32,346 nucleotides of DNA from Amycolatopsis sp. A133 (GCF_031082405.1 NZ_JAVHJU010000036.1:439841-472186); one strand, 5' to 3'. Shown: positions 7,376 through 14,282, counted from the stretch's first letter. Program-made: numbers and translations. Notes: generated by a model from the letters alone, not told the origin.

Positions 7376-7462
7376 TCAGCGAACGGGTACGCAGAGGGCG
7401 CTGGCGACCCGCAGCAGGTCGACGTGGCGGCGGGCCACGAGGAGAACACCGGCATGAGTCAC
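7376..7462 (-). CDS. Putative leader peptide of the sulfur operon
   Basis: A short frame ending about 104 bases before nirA encodes RRHVDLLRVASALC followed by VPVR and a stop. The 'RRHVDLLR..SA.C' pattern recurs in short leader peptides upstream of sulfur-metabolism operons in actinomycetes. The only cysteine codon is the fifth from the end, a sensible place for ribosome stalling on low cysteinyl-tRNA. The start is uncertain: the GTG at 7462 gives 28 residues, a GTG at 7438 gives 20, and the ATG at 7585 gives 69. None has a strong ribosome-binding site. I chose 7462 by usual leader length. It likely regulates the operon through the structures at 7278-7345. Confidence 0.65.
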   Translation of the reverse strand: MTHAGVLLVARRHVDLLRVASALCVPVR

Positions 7463-7589
7463 GGCGTCAGCGTGCCACGCGTCCACAATGTGGTCCAGGC
7501 CTGCCCGGATGGTGGGAGAAGGGTCACTCACCTGCGGAAATCGTGTCAACCGCCTTGTGTAGCCACTCTTGCGAGACCAGACCACTACA

Positions 7590-7609
7590 TGTAAAGTACT
7601 TCAGGTACA
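7590..7609. promoter_or_regulatory. AT-rich palindromic promoter/operator element
   Basis: In a GC-rich surround this 20-base stretch runs TGTA ... TACA and contains the perfect 8-bp palindrome AAGTACTT (7594-7601). It sits 26-45 bases upstream of the VOC gene start and on the far side of the divergent sulfur operon promoter region. A TACAGT hexamer (7606-7611) could be a -10 for the VOC gene. The binding regulator is unknown. Confidence 0.4.
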
Positions 7610-7634
7610 GTGCTTTGCAGAGAGGAATTTGGGG

Positions 7635-8051
7635 ATGCAGGTCAAGGGTTTCGGGGCGGGTTTCCTGGTGGACGACGTCGCGGCGACCACCCGCTTCTAC
7701 GCGGACGTCATCGGCCTGCCGGTCACCGTCGAGCTCGACTGGTTCGGCAGCGTCAACGCGGGCGCGCCGGGGTACGAGATCAGCTTCGTGCAGCGCGGAC
7801 ACGAGTCGGTGCCGCCGGCCTACCGCGCACAGGAGACGGCGGGGCTGATGTTCGGGCTCGTCGTCGAAGACGCTCGTGCCGAGGCGAAGCGGCTGGAAGA
7901 GGCGGGTGTGCAGCTGGTGACCCCGGTCGTCGACGAGGTCTACGGGCAGCGGCACTTCTACGTCGCGGACCCGAACGGCGTGCTGCTCGACGTGATCGAG
8001 ATGATCCCGGTCGACCCGGACTGGGCGGCGGCCAACCTCCCGGTGTCGTAA
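7635..8051 (+). CDS. VOC family protein (glyoxalase/dioxygenase fold)
   Basis: A 138-residue protein with the paired beta-alpha-beta-beta-beta modules of the vicinal oxygen chelate superfamily. The N-terminal half reads GFLVDDVAATTRFYADVIGLPV and the C-terminal half ends in the typical YVADPNGVLLDVIEM, whose final Glu is a usual metal-ligand position. Family members include glyoxalases, extradiol dioxygenases and bleomycin/fosfomycin resistance proteins; nothing here singles out one. The ATG at 7635 is preceded by AGAGGAAT at good spacing. The frame is open further upstream, but the family N-terminus matches this start. It is divergent from the sulfur operon with a palindromic AT-rich element upstream. 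Function unknown beyond fold. Confidence 0.85.
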   Translation: MQVKGFGAGFLVDDVAATTRFYADVIGLPVTVELDWFGSVNAGAPGYEISFVQRGHESVPPAYRAQETAGLMFGLVVEDARAEAKRLEEAGVQLVTPVVDEVYGQRHFYVADPNGVLLDVIEMIPVDPDWAAANLPVS

Positions 8052-8112
8052 CGGGTGTTAACCCGATCGGCCTCCCGCCGCGACCGAGCGTGGCGGGGTG
8101 GACAATCCAGGG

Positions 8113-9330
8113 GTGCCCGAGCTGCGTCCCGACCCCGCCACCCCGATCGACCCCGTGTTGCCGGAAAGCGCGCTGAAGGGCCTCGGCAGCAGAGCGTTCG
8201 GGGTGTACGTGCACGTCCCGTTCTGCGCGACGCGCTGCGGGTACTGCGACTTCAACACCTACACCGCGGGTGAGCTCGACAGCAGTTCGTCGCCGCAGTC
8301 CTGGCTCGAAGGGCTGCGGCGCGAGCTGGAGCTCGCCGCGCGCGTGCTCGTCGTGCCGCCCGCCGCCGACACCGTGTTCGTCGGCGGCGGCACGCCGTCG
8401 CTGCTCGGCGCCGACGGCCTGCGCTCGGTGCTCGACGCCGTCCGCGACGTCTTCGGGCTCGCGCCCGGCGCCGAGGTGACGACGGAGTCGAACCCGGAGT
8501 CGACGTCGCCGGAGTTCTTCGCCGGGATCCGGGAGGCCGGTTACACCCGCGTGTCGCTGGGCATGCAGTCGGCCGCGCAGCACGTGCTGAAGATCCTCGA
8601 CCGCGTGCACACCCCGGGCCGTCCGGGGAAGGCCGCCGCCGAGGCGCGCGCAGCCGGGTTCGAGCACGTGAACCTCGACGTGATCTACGGCACGCCGGGG
8701 GAGCGCGCCGACGACCTGCGCGCGACGCTCGACGCCGTGCTGGCCGCCGGCGTCGACCACGTCTCGGCCTACGCGCTGATCGTCGAGGAGGGCACGGCGC
8801 TGGCCCGCCGCGTGCGCCGCGGCGAACTGCCCGCACCGGATGACGACGTGCTGGCGGCGGACTACGAGATGATCGACGCCACGCTGTCGGCGGCCGGGCT
8901 GCGCTGGTACGAGGTGTCGAACTGGGCGGCCTCCGACGCGGCCCGCTGCCGCCACAACCTCGGCTACTGGCGGGGCGATGACTGGTGGGGCGCCGGTCCG
9001 GGCGCGCACAGCCACGTCGGCGGGGTGCGCTGGTGGAACGTCAAGCACCCGGCGCGGTACGCCGCGCTGCTGGCCGAGGGGGCCTCGCCCGCGGGCGGGT
9101 TCGAGGTGCTCACCGACGACGACCAGCACCTCGAGCGGATCATGCTCGAACTCCGCGTTGCCGAAGGGCTGCCGCTCGACGTGCTCGACGAGCCCGGGCT
9201 CGCCGAAGCGCGCGCGGCCGCGGCCGAGGGGCTGCTCGATCCGTCCGCTTTGGACTCGCGGGGCCGCGCGGTGCTCACCGACCGCGGGCGGCTCCTGGCC
9301 GACGGGGTGGTCCGGCGCCTCGCGGGCTGA
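8113..9330 (+). CDS. hemW: Radical SAM protein HemW (coproporphyrinogen oxidase-like)
   Basis: A 405-residue radical SAM protein. The cluster motif is C38-x3-C42-x2-C45 (FCATRCGYCDFN), the variant shared by HemN and HemW, and the SAM-binding GGGTPS is at 91-96. HemW proteins are heme chaperones; many are annotated as oxygen-independent coproporphyrinogen III oxidase, but they lack the N-terminal HemN region, as here. I chose the GTG at 8113 (VPELRP) because GACAAT lies exactly at -12 to -7 from it, which fits a leaderless mRNA. An alternative GTG at 8098 adds five residues. A 9-bp inverted repeat followed by T residues (9354-9378) lies just past the stop. Confidence 0.92.
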   Translation: MPELRPDPATPIDPVLPESALKGLGSRAFGVYVHVPFCATRCGYCDFNTYTAGELDSSSSPQSWLEGLRRELELAARVLVVPPAADTVFVGGGTPSLLGADGLRSVLDAVRDVFGLAPGAEVTTESNPESTSPEFFAGIREAGYTRVSLGMQSAAQHVLKILDRVHTPGRPGKAAAEARAAGFEHVNLDVIYGTPGERADDLRATLDAVLAAGVDHVSAYALIVEEGTALARRVRRGELPAPDDDVLAADYEMIDATLSAAGLRWYEVSNWAASDAARCRHNLGYWRGDDWWGAGPGAHSHVGGVRWWNVKHPARYAALLAEGASPAGGFEVLTDDDQHLERIMLELRVAEGLPLDVLDEPGLAEARAAAAEGLLDPSALDSRGRAVLTDRGRLLADGVVRRLAG

Positions 9331-9353
9331 CGGGAATGAAAACTGGGGACCTT

Positions 9354-9378
9354 GTCGTTGCTTGTATTGAGCAACGAC
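9354..9378. terminator. 9-bp perfect inverted repeat with T-tail
   Basis: GTCGTTGCT (9354-9362) and AGCAACGAC (9370-9378) flank a 7-nt loop and are followed by TTTT. It lies 24 bases after hemW and ends 5 bases before the GGAGG ribosome-binding site of the next gene. It could terminate hemW transcription, be a TetR/MarR-type operator for the following reductase gene, or both. Its low GC content relative to the surroundings leaves room for the operator reading. Confidence 0.6.
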
Positions 9379-9391
9379 TTTTGGAGGCCCC

Positions 9392-10312
9392 ATGGCGCGC
9401 GCGATCAGGTTCGACGAGTACGGCGACGTGGAGGTTCTCCGGGTCGAGGACGTGCCGCGGCCGGCGCCGGGACCGGGTCAGGTGCTGGTCGAAGTGCGCG
9501 CCGCCGGGATCAACCCGGGCGAGGCGTCCATCCGGCGGGGGTTCCTGCACGACCGCTTCCCCGCGACGTTCCCCTCCGGCCAGGGCAGCGACTTCGCGGG
9601 GGTTGTCGCTTCGCTGGGCGAAGGCGTCGAGGAGATCGCCGTCGGCGACGAGGTGATCGGTTTCGTCGACACCCGATCGAGCCACGCGGAATTCGTCGTG
9701 GCGGAGGCGGCGCACCTCACGCCGCGGCCCGACGGGGTGCCGTGGGAGGTCGCCGGTTCGCTGTTCGTCGCCGGGACCACCGCGTACGCCGCGGTCGGCG
9801 CGGTGTGCCCGCGTGAAGGGGAGACCGTCGTCGTTTCGGGCGCGGCCGGCGGGGTGGGCTCGCTCGCGGTGCAGCTGGCGAAGCTGGCCGGTGCGACGGT
9901 GATCGGGCTCGCCGGCGAGGCGAACCACGAGTGGCTGCGCGAGCTCGGCGTCATCCCGGTTTCCTACGGTGAAGGCGTCCTCGAGCGCATCCGGGAAGCC
10001 GCTCCGGAAGGCGTGCACGCCTTCGTCGACACCTTCGGCTCCGGCTACGTGGAACTGGCCCTGCACCTGGGCATCCACCCGGGGCGGATCAACACGATCA
10101 TCGACTTCGCGGCGGCGGGGAAGTACAACGTGAAGGCCGACGGCAACTCGGCCGCGGCGTCGGCCGACGTGCTGCGCGAGCTGGGTCTGCTGCTGGACAA
10201 GGGATTGCTGGAGCTGCCGATCGCCCGCGTGTACCCGCTGGAGGAGGTCCGGGACGCCTACCGCGAACTGGAGCAGCGGCACACGCGCGGCAAGATCGTG
10301 CTGCGGCCCTAG
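9392..10312 (+). CDS. Zinc-independent MDR oxidoreductase (quinone reductase-like)
   Basis: A 306-residue medium-chain dehydrogenase/reductase. The N-terminal GroES-like domain has PGPGQVLVEVRAAGINPGEASIRRG; the Rossmann domain has VSGAAGGVGSLAVQLAKLAGA (about 148-168), the dinucleotide motif of the NADPH:quinone reductase group. The cysteine-rich structural zinc lobe of alcohol dehydrogenases is absent. The C-terminus carries the family ARVYPLEEVRDAYRELEQRHTRGK pattern in two pieces. Substrates are probably quinones or enones. The ATG at 9392 is preceded by GGAGG. It is tail-to-tail with the TetR gene: both stops are read from one CTAG at 10309-10312. The inverted repeat at 9354-9378 may control it. 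Confidence 0.9.
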   Translation: MARAIRFDEYGDVEVLRVEDVPRPAPGPGQVLVEVRAAGINPGEASIRRGFLHDRFPATFPSGQGSDFAGVVASLGEGVEEIAVGDEVIGFVDTRSSHAEFVVAEAAHLTPRPDGVPWEVAGSLFVAGTTAYAAVGAVCPREGETVVVSGAAGGVGSLAVQLAKLAGATVIGLAGEANHEWLRELGVIPVSYGEGVLERIREAAPEGVHAFVDTFGSGYVELALHLGIHPGRINTIIDFAAAGKYNVKADGNSAAASADVLRELGLLLDKGLLELPIARVYPLEEVRDAYRELEQRHTRGKIVLRP

Positions 10313-11013
10313 TTCCCGGCCGCGATGACCTTGAGGCCGGCGATGTAGGTGTCGAGGGCGAACTCCAGGCGTTCGGTCGCCGTCTCTGCCGAGAAGAACT
10401 CGCCGATCTGCAGCATGTTCGGGAACGACTCGGCGGGGAGCGACCGCATGTACGCCACCATCTGCTCGCCGCGTTCGGTGACTTCGGCCTGGTCGATCTC
10501 GCCCCAGGTCCAGCTGCTCGCTTCGTAGGCGTACGCCTTGGCGTAGAGCGCCAGGGCGTCGCCCGCGAAGGTCGCCTGCTTGAGGGTCAGCCCGCCCGCG
10601 CGCAGCAGGGCCAGCATCGCCTCGCCGTGCCGCAGTGAACTGGGTGTGACCGGCACGGCGACGTCCCACGCGATGCGGGCGATGCCGGGGTGCGCGACGA
10701 GCACCCGGATCTGGCCGCGGATGAGCTCCCTCACCTGCTCGTCCCAGTGTTCCGGGTCCGGCTCCGGGACCGGGGCGTCGGCGAGCACGGCGTCGAGCAT
10801 CAGCTCCGCCAGTTCGTCCTTGTTCGACACGTGCGCGTAGAGCGATGCGGGCCCGGTTTCCAGTGCTTGGGCGATCCGCCGCATGGTGACCGCGTCGAAG
10901 CCCTCGTCGGCCAGGATCACCAGCGCCGCTTTCACGATCGAGGCTTGGGAGAGAGCGGGTTTCGCGGCGCGGCGGCGGGGGGCGCTGCGCCACGGCGGCG
11001 GGGGAACGGTCAC
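10309..11013 (-). CDS. TetR/AcrR family transcriptional regulator
   Basis: A 234-residue regulator. The N-terminal helix-turn-helix spans about residues 22-68 (ALSQASIVKAALVILADEGF, then MRRIAQALETGPASLYAHV, KDEL). The C-terminal part resembles the TetR_C domains of actinobacterial efflux or catabolic repressors. The start is the GTG at 11013, preceded by TACAGT at exactly -12 to -7, so the mRNA may be leaderless; the frame is open upstream only into the divergent gene. Four 18-bp-spaced GAAC-type sites cover this promoter and the divergent one, making this protein the likely binder and an autorepressor. It shares a CTAG stop overlap with the convergent quinone reductase-like gene. Confidence 0.92.
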   Translation of the reverse strand: MTVPPPPWRSAPRRRAAKPALSQASIVKAALVILADEGFDAVTMRRIAQALETGPASLYAHVSNKDELAELMLDAVLADAPVPEPDPEHWDEQVRELIRGQIRVLVAHPGIARIAWDVAVPVTPSSLRHGEAMLALLRAGGLTLKQATFAGDALALYAKAYAYEASSWTWGEIDQAEVTERGEQMVAYMRSLPAESFPNMLQIGEFFSAETATERLEFALDTYIAGLKVIAAGN

Positions 11014-11015
11014 CC

Positions 11016-11080
11016 GAACACTGTACTTGACGCGAACGACGTTCGAGAGTAGAACGGTGTTCGTAAGACGAACAGCGTTC
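11016..11080. promoter_or_regulatory. Four 18-bp-periodic GAAC-N3-GTTC operator sites
   Basis: Sites are GAACACTGTAC (11016-11026), GAACGACGTTC (11034-11044), GAACGGTGTTC (11052-11062) and GAACAGCGTTC (11070-11080). The last three are perfect 4-3-4 inverted repeats; the first has one mismatch. Each begins exactly 18 bases after the previous one. Together they fill the spacer between the TetR gene and the divergent NTF2-like gene, covering both candidate promoters. Confidence 0.8.
11027..11055 (+). promoter_or_regulatory. Candidate promoter of the NTF2-like gene
   Basis: TTGACG (11027-11032) and TAGAAC (11050-11055) are separated by 17 bases, a good sigma-70-type pair for the plus-strand gene starting at 11098. 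The promoter overlaps operator sites 2 and 3, so repressor binding there would block RNA polymerase. Confidence 0.6.
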
Positions 11081-11097
11081 GAACCAGGGGGGACCTC

Positions 11098-11508
11098 ATG
11101 ACCACCGCTGAAGCCGACGTCCGTGCTGTGCTCGGCCGGCTCACCGACGCGTGGAACGCCGGCGATGCCGTCGCCTACGCCCGGCTCTTCACCGAGGACG
11201 CGGACTACGTGACCTTCTTTGGCCTGAACTTCCCCGGCCGGGAGGCGATCGAGAGTTCGCACCAGGCCCTGTTCGAGGGGCCGCTGAAGGGCTCGAAGCT
11301 GACCGGGCAGCTCGGCGCGTCGGCGAAGGTGCGGTTCATCCGCCCGGACGTCGCCGTGGTTGTCGTCGGGGGCGGCTCGTCGCTGACCGGGGCGGAGGTC
11401 GGCGACGAAGGGCGCGAGTCGACCGTTTCCTTCGTGCTCGTCCAGGAGGGAGGCGAATGGCTGATCACGGCGTTCCAGAACACCCGCGTCTCGGATCCGC
11501 GCGGGTGA
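11098..11508 (+). CDS. SgcJ/EcaC-type NTF2-fold protein
   Basis: A 136-residue NTF2-like cone-fold protein: an N-terminal helix with VRAVLGRLTDAWNAGDAVAYARLFTEDADYV, then GREAIESSHQALF, and beta strands ending in GGEWLITAFQNTRV. This pattern matches the SgcJ/EcaC family, small proteins found with natural-product genes and elsewhere whose activity is mostly unproven. The ATG at 11098 has AGGGGGGA just upstream. It is transcribed divergently from the TetR gene and lies under its operator array, so it is probably the regulator's target. Its stop overlaps the following GTG start (GTGA, 11505-11508), implying coupled translation with the SRPBCC-like gene. Confidence 0.88.
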   Translation: MTTAEADVRAVLGRLTDAWNAGDAVAYARLFTEDADYVTFFGLNFPGREAIESSHQALFEGPLKGSKLTGQLGASAKVRFIRPDVAVVVVGGGSSLTGAEVGDEGRESTVSFVLVQEGGEWLITAFQNTRVSDPRG

Positions 11509-11840
11509 AAACGCTTGCGGAGACGTCAGGGGTCGTGGCGCGGCCGCCGGGGGAGGTGTTCGAACGGCTGCGGCGCCGGCTCGCCGGAGGGGCGTACCCG
11601 ATGCGGATGGAGGCCGATCGTGCACGGGGGTTCCTCGCGGTCCAGGGCGGCTGGTGGTACCGCGGGGAGTACCGCGTCACGGCCGATCCCGCGGGGGCGC
11701 GGGTGGAGCACCGGGTGGTGAACGCGGCTTCGTGGGGCCGGTGGGGTGTGCCGCTGGCAAATAAGTTCTTTGTCGGATTTCGGAAGGAGGTGACTGCCGG
11801 GTTTGCGGGATTGCTCGCCGAACTGGGTACACCTGAGTAG
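11505..11840 (+). CDS. Small SRPBCC-like protein
   Basis: A 111-residue protein starting at the GTG at 11505, which overlaps the preceding stop. VARPPGEVFERLRRRL followed by strands such as GGWWYRGEYRVT and ARVEHRVVNAASWGRWGVP, and a C-terminal helix ending FAGLLAELG, fits a shortened SRPBCC (polyketide cyclase/START-like) fold. Such proteins bind hydrophobic ligands or catalyse ring reactions, but no activity can be assigned. Coupling to the NTF2-like gene and shared TetR control suggest the two respond to the same signal. The downstream spacer holds the iron box of the next gene. Confidence 0.7.
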   Translation: MKTLAETSGVVARPPGEVFERLRRRLAGGAYPMRMEADRARGFLAVQGGWWYRGEYRVTADPAGARVEHRVVNAASWGRWGVPLANKFFVGFRKEVTAGFAGLLAELGTPE

Positions 11841-11870
11841 CCCCGCGTCGTTTTCGGCGCGTAGGGTGAG

Positions 11871-11889
11871 TTAGGTAAGCCTTAGCGAT
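11871..11889 (+). promoter_or_regulatory. Iron box (DtxR/IdeR/DmdR-type operator)
   Basis: TTAGGTAAGCCTTAGCGAT at 11871-11889 agrees at 15 of 19 positions with the actinobacterial iron box TTAGGTAAGCCTTACCTAA. It ends 14 bases before the ATG of the siderophore-interacting protein gene, an ideal place for iron-dependent repression. Confidence 0.7.
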
Positions 11890-11903
11890 GGTTGGAGTGG
11901 CCG

Positions 11904-12719
11904 ATGGCTGAAGCACCCCGGCGGACCGGACGTCCCGCGGCGCGGCTGCGGGTGCTGCGCACCGAACGGCTGACCCCGCACATGATCCGGATCGTCGCGG
12001 GTGGCGAAGGCATCACCGGGTTCACGCCGAACGACTTCACCGACGCCTACGTGAAGGTGCTGTTCAAGGTGCCCGGCGTCGAGTACCCGGAGCCGTTCGA
12101 CGTCCAGGAGTGCCGGGCGACGATGCCGCGGGAGCACTGGCCGCGGCAGCGCTCCTACACGGTCCGGGCGTTCGACCCGCAGGCCGGCGAGCTCGTCCTC
12201 GACTTCGTCCACCACGGCGACGAGGGCATCGCGGGCCCGTGGGCGGCCTCGGCCCAGCCGGGCGACGAGCTGCTGGTGCTGGGCCCCGGTGGCGCGTACG
12301 CGCCGGGCACCGAAGCGGACTGGCACCTGCTGGCCGGGGACGAAAGCGCGTTGCCGGCCATCGCGTCGTCGCTCGAAGCGCTCCCGGCCGGCGTGTCGGC
12401 GCACGCGGTGATCCTCGTCGAGAACGCGGACGAAGAGCAGCCGCTGGTCACCAAGGCGGACGCGCAGATCACCTGGCTGCACCGGGCGTCCGGCGGCGAC
12501 GTCGCTTCCGCGGTGCGCGAGCTGCCGTGGCGCGAGGGCGTCGTCCAGGCGTTCGTCCACGGCGAAGCCGGGTTCGTGCGCGAGCTGCGGCGGTACCTGC
12601 TCGACGAGCGCGGGGTGCGGCGCGAGCTGCTGTCGGTCTCGGGTTACTGGCGGTACGGCAAGAACGACGAAGCCTGGCGGGAGGAGAAGGCGGCCGAGCG
12701 GGCGCGGGAGAAGAACTGA
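11904..12719 (+). CDS. Siderophore-interacting FAD protein (ferric reductase)
   Basis: A 271-residue member of the SIP/ViuB family, which reduces ferric siderophores in the cytoplasm using NAD(P)H and FAD. The FAD-binding motif is RQRSYTVR (81-88), with HHGDEGIAGPWA (103-114) and the second-domain LLAGDESALPAI (142-153). The C-terminus has the family SGYWRYGKNDEAWREEK. The ATG at 11904 is preceded by GGAG at good spacing; a TTG at 11892 and an out-of-frame ATG at 11888 are less likely. A near-consensus iron box upstream predicts expression under iron limitation. No siderophore synthesis or uptake genes lie adjacent in this window. Confidence 0.93.
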   Translation: MAEAPRRTGRPAARLRVLRTERLTPHMIRIVAGGEGITGFTPNDFTDAYVKVLFKVPGVEYPEPFDVQECRATMPREHWPRQRSYTVRAFDPQAGELVLDFVHHGDEGIAGPWAASAQPGDELLVLGPGGAYAPGTEADWHLLAGDESALPAIASSLEALPAGVSAHAVILVENADEEQPLVTKADAQITWLHRASGGDVASAVRELPWREGVVQAFVHGEAGFVRELRRYLLDERGVRRELLSVSGYWRYGKNDEAWREEKAAERAREKN

Positions 12720-12819
12720 TCCGGCCCAAAGCAGGCCGACCCGCGCGTAACCGTTGCTGCGAAGTCGTTCGGCCGTGACGGTGGTCGGCTGGTACCGGTC
12801 GGCGCAGTAACCTCGTCGC

Positions 12820-14043
12820 ATGGCGGATTTCGAGGTGGACGTCGACCCGGCCGAGGCCGGCTTCGACGCGGCGCGGCTGTCCCGGATCGATGCGCATTTC
12901 GACCGGTATGTCGAGAATGGACAGTTGCCGGGCTGGCTCGCGGTGGTGAGCAGGCACGGCCGGATCGTCCACCTGGGCCGCGGCGGGCACCGGGACGTCG
13001 AGGCGCAGCTGCCGGTCGAGACCGACACGCTGTGGCGCATCTTCTCGATGACCAAGCCGATCACCTCGGTCGCGGCGATGATGCTCGCCGAAGAGGGCCT
13101 GCTGGAGCTGGACGACCCGATCTCGCGGTGGCTGCCGGAGTTCGCTTCGCCGCGGGTGTACGTCAAGGGGTCGGCGCTGTCGCCGTCGACCGAGCCCGCC
13201 ACTTCGCCGATCCGCGTCTGGCACCTGCTGACGCACACGGCGGGCCTGACGTACGGCTTCCACCACGGCCACCCGGTGGACGCGATCTACCGCGTGGCGG
13301 GGTTCGAGTGGGGCACACCGCCGGGGCTCGACCTGGCTGCTTGTACGGAGAAGTGGGCGTCGCTGCCGCTGTTGTTCCAGCCCGGCGCGGAGTGGAACTA
13401 CTCGGTGGCGACGGACGTGCTCGGCCGGGTCGTCGAGGTGGTGTCCGGTCTCCCGCTGGACGAGTTCTTCGCTTCGCGGATCTTCTCGCCGTTGGGCATG
13501 ACGGACACGGGATTCGTGGCTCCGTCCCCATCGCGCTTGGCGGCGATGTACGTGTCGGCGTCCGGCCGCGCGGTCCGCAACGACGCATTCGGCCGCCTCG
13601 GCACTGTCCGCCCGGACTGCTTGTCCGGAGGCGGCGGCCTGGTGTCCTCGGCCCGCGACTACTGGCGTTTCACCGAGATGCTGCTACGCGGCGGCGCCCT
13701 GGACGACGTGCGGTTGCTGTCCCCGCGAACGGTGGCCCTGATGGCGAGTAACCACCTGCCGGGCCGCGTGGACCTGGAGGCGTTCGGCCGCCCGTTGTTC
13801 GCGGAGATGCCCTTCGACGGCCACGGTTTCGGACTGGGCTTCTCGGTACTGGAGGACCCGGTGAAGGCCCGCACGTTGTCATCGGCGGGCGAGTTCGCCT
13901 GGGGCGGAGCGGCGTCGACGGCGTTCTGGGTGGATCCGGACGAGGACTTGACCGTGGGGTTCTACACGCAGCTGCTCCCATCGAGCACCTACCGCCTGCG
14001 CCCCCAGCTGCGCCAGCTGGTCTACCAGGCCTTGGTGGACTGA
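12820..14043 (+). CDS. Serine hydrolase of the class C beta-lactamase fold
   Basis: A 407-residue penicillin-binding-protein-like hydrolase. The nucleophile motif is S76-M-T-K79 (FSMTKPITS) and the second motif tyrosine is Y194 in WNYSVATDVLG; HTAGLTYG (139-146) and the C-terminal FAWGGAASTAFWVDP are also typical. This is the esterase/EstB or D-aminopeptidase-like group; true beta-lactamases usually have YAN and a signal peptide. There is no signal peptide here, so it is probably a cytoplasmic esterase. The ATG at 12820 (MADFEVDV) is followed by family-like sequence. It appears monocistronic. A hairpin at 14153-14173 lies downstream. Confidence 0.9.
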   Translation: MADFEVDVDPAEAGFDAARLSRIDAHFDRYVENGQLPGWLAVVSRHGRIVHLGRGGHRDVEAQLPVETDTLWRIFSMTKPITSVAAMMLAEEGLLELDDPISRWLPEFASPRVYVKGSALSPSTEPATSPIRVWHLLTHTAGLTYGFHHGHPVDAIYRVAGFEWGTPPGLDLAACTEKWASLPLLFQPGAEWNYSVATDVLGRVVEVVSGLPLDEFFASRIFSPLGMTDTGFVAPSPSRLAAMYVSASGRAVRNDAFGRLGTVRPDCLSGGGGLVSSARDYWRFTEMLLRGGALDDVRLLSPRTVALMASNHLPGRVDLEAFGRPLFAEMPFDGHGFGLGFSVLEDPVKARTLSSAGEFAWGGAASTAFWVDPDEDLTVGFYTQLLPSSTYRLRPQLRQLVYQALVD

Positions 14044-14152
14044 GCGGCCGCGACGGGTTCGGCCACTTGCACCTGCCCGGCGGTGAGGTACCTCGCCACC
14101 GTGCCGCGCAGACAGCCGCGCAATCGGCTTCCGGTTGTTGTCATCAGGAGAA

Positions 14153-14173
14153 CACCAAAGTAGGTCTTTGGTG
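14153..14173. terminator. 8-bp hairpin between hydrolase and monooxygenase
   Basis: CACCAAAG (14153-14160) pairs perfectly with CTTTGGTG (14166-14173) around a 5-nt loop. It is 110 bases past the serine hydrolase stop and 110 bases before the monooxygenase ATG. It may be a weak terminator or a regulatory site. The rest of this 239-base spacer shows no convincing gene. Confidence 0.45.
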
Positions 14174-14282
14174 CTGCGCGAGGCGCTGGAAGCCGTCCGG
14201 CAAGAAGCCGGGGGCGATGCGTTCCGCTGATCGCCCCGTGCCGCGTACGTTGGCAGCACACGGTTTCCGGGGAGGGGCGGCC

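Noticed and set aside
7521..7549. Minus-strand TTGACA (7549-7544) as the -35 of the sulfur operon
   Set aside because: The hexamer is perfect, but no TANNNT-type -10 is found 16-18 bases downstream, so I did not list it as a promoter.
11016..11080. CRISPR-like or origin-iteron reading of the 18-bp periodic repeats
   Set aside because: Units are only 11 bp with 7-bp gaps, and lie in a divergent promoter with no cas, rep or dnaA genes; operator sites explain them better.
12820..14043. Antibiotic-resistance beta-lactamase
   Set aside because: The SxxK motif is there, but there is no signal peptide and no YAN or clear KTG motif; the esterase/EstB-like group fits better.
14022..14144. A 40-residue minus-strand frame beginning MTTTGSRLRGCLRG
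   Set aside because: Tempting as a small peptide because it lies in a spacer, but it has no ribosome-binding site, overlaps the 3' end of the serine hydrolase gene, and matches no family I recognise.
14168..14230. Short plus-strand frame with LREALEAVRQEAGGDAFR before the monooxygenase
   Set aside because: Helix-like composition suggested a gene remnant, but it is only about 20 codons, overlaps a hairpin and has no recognisable homology.
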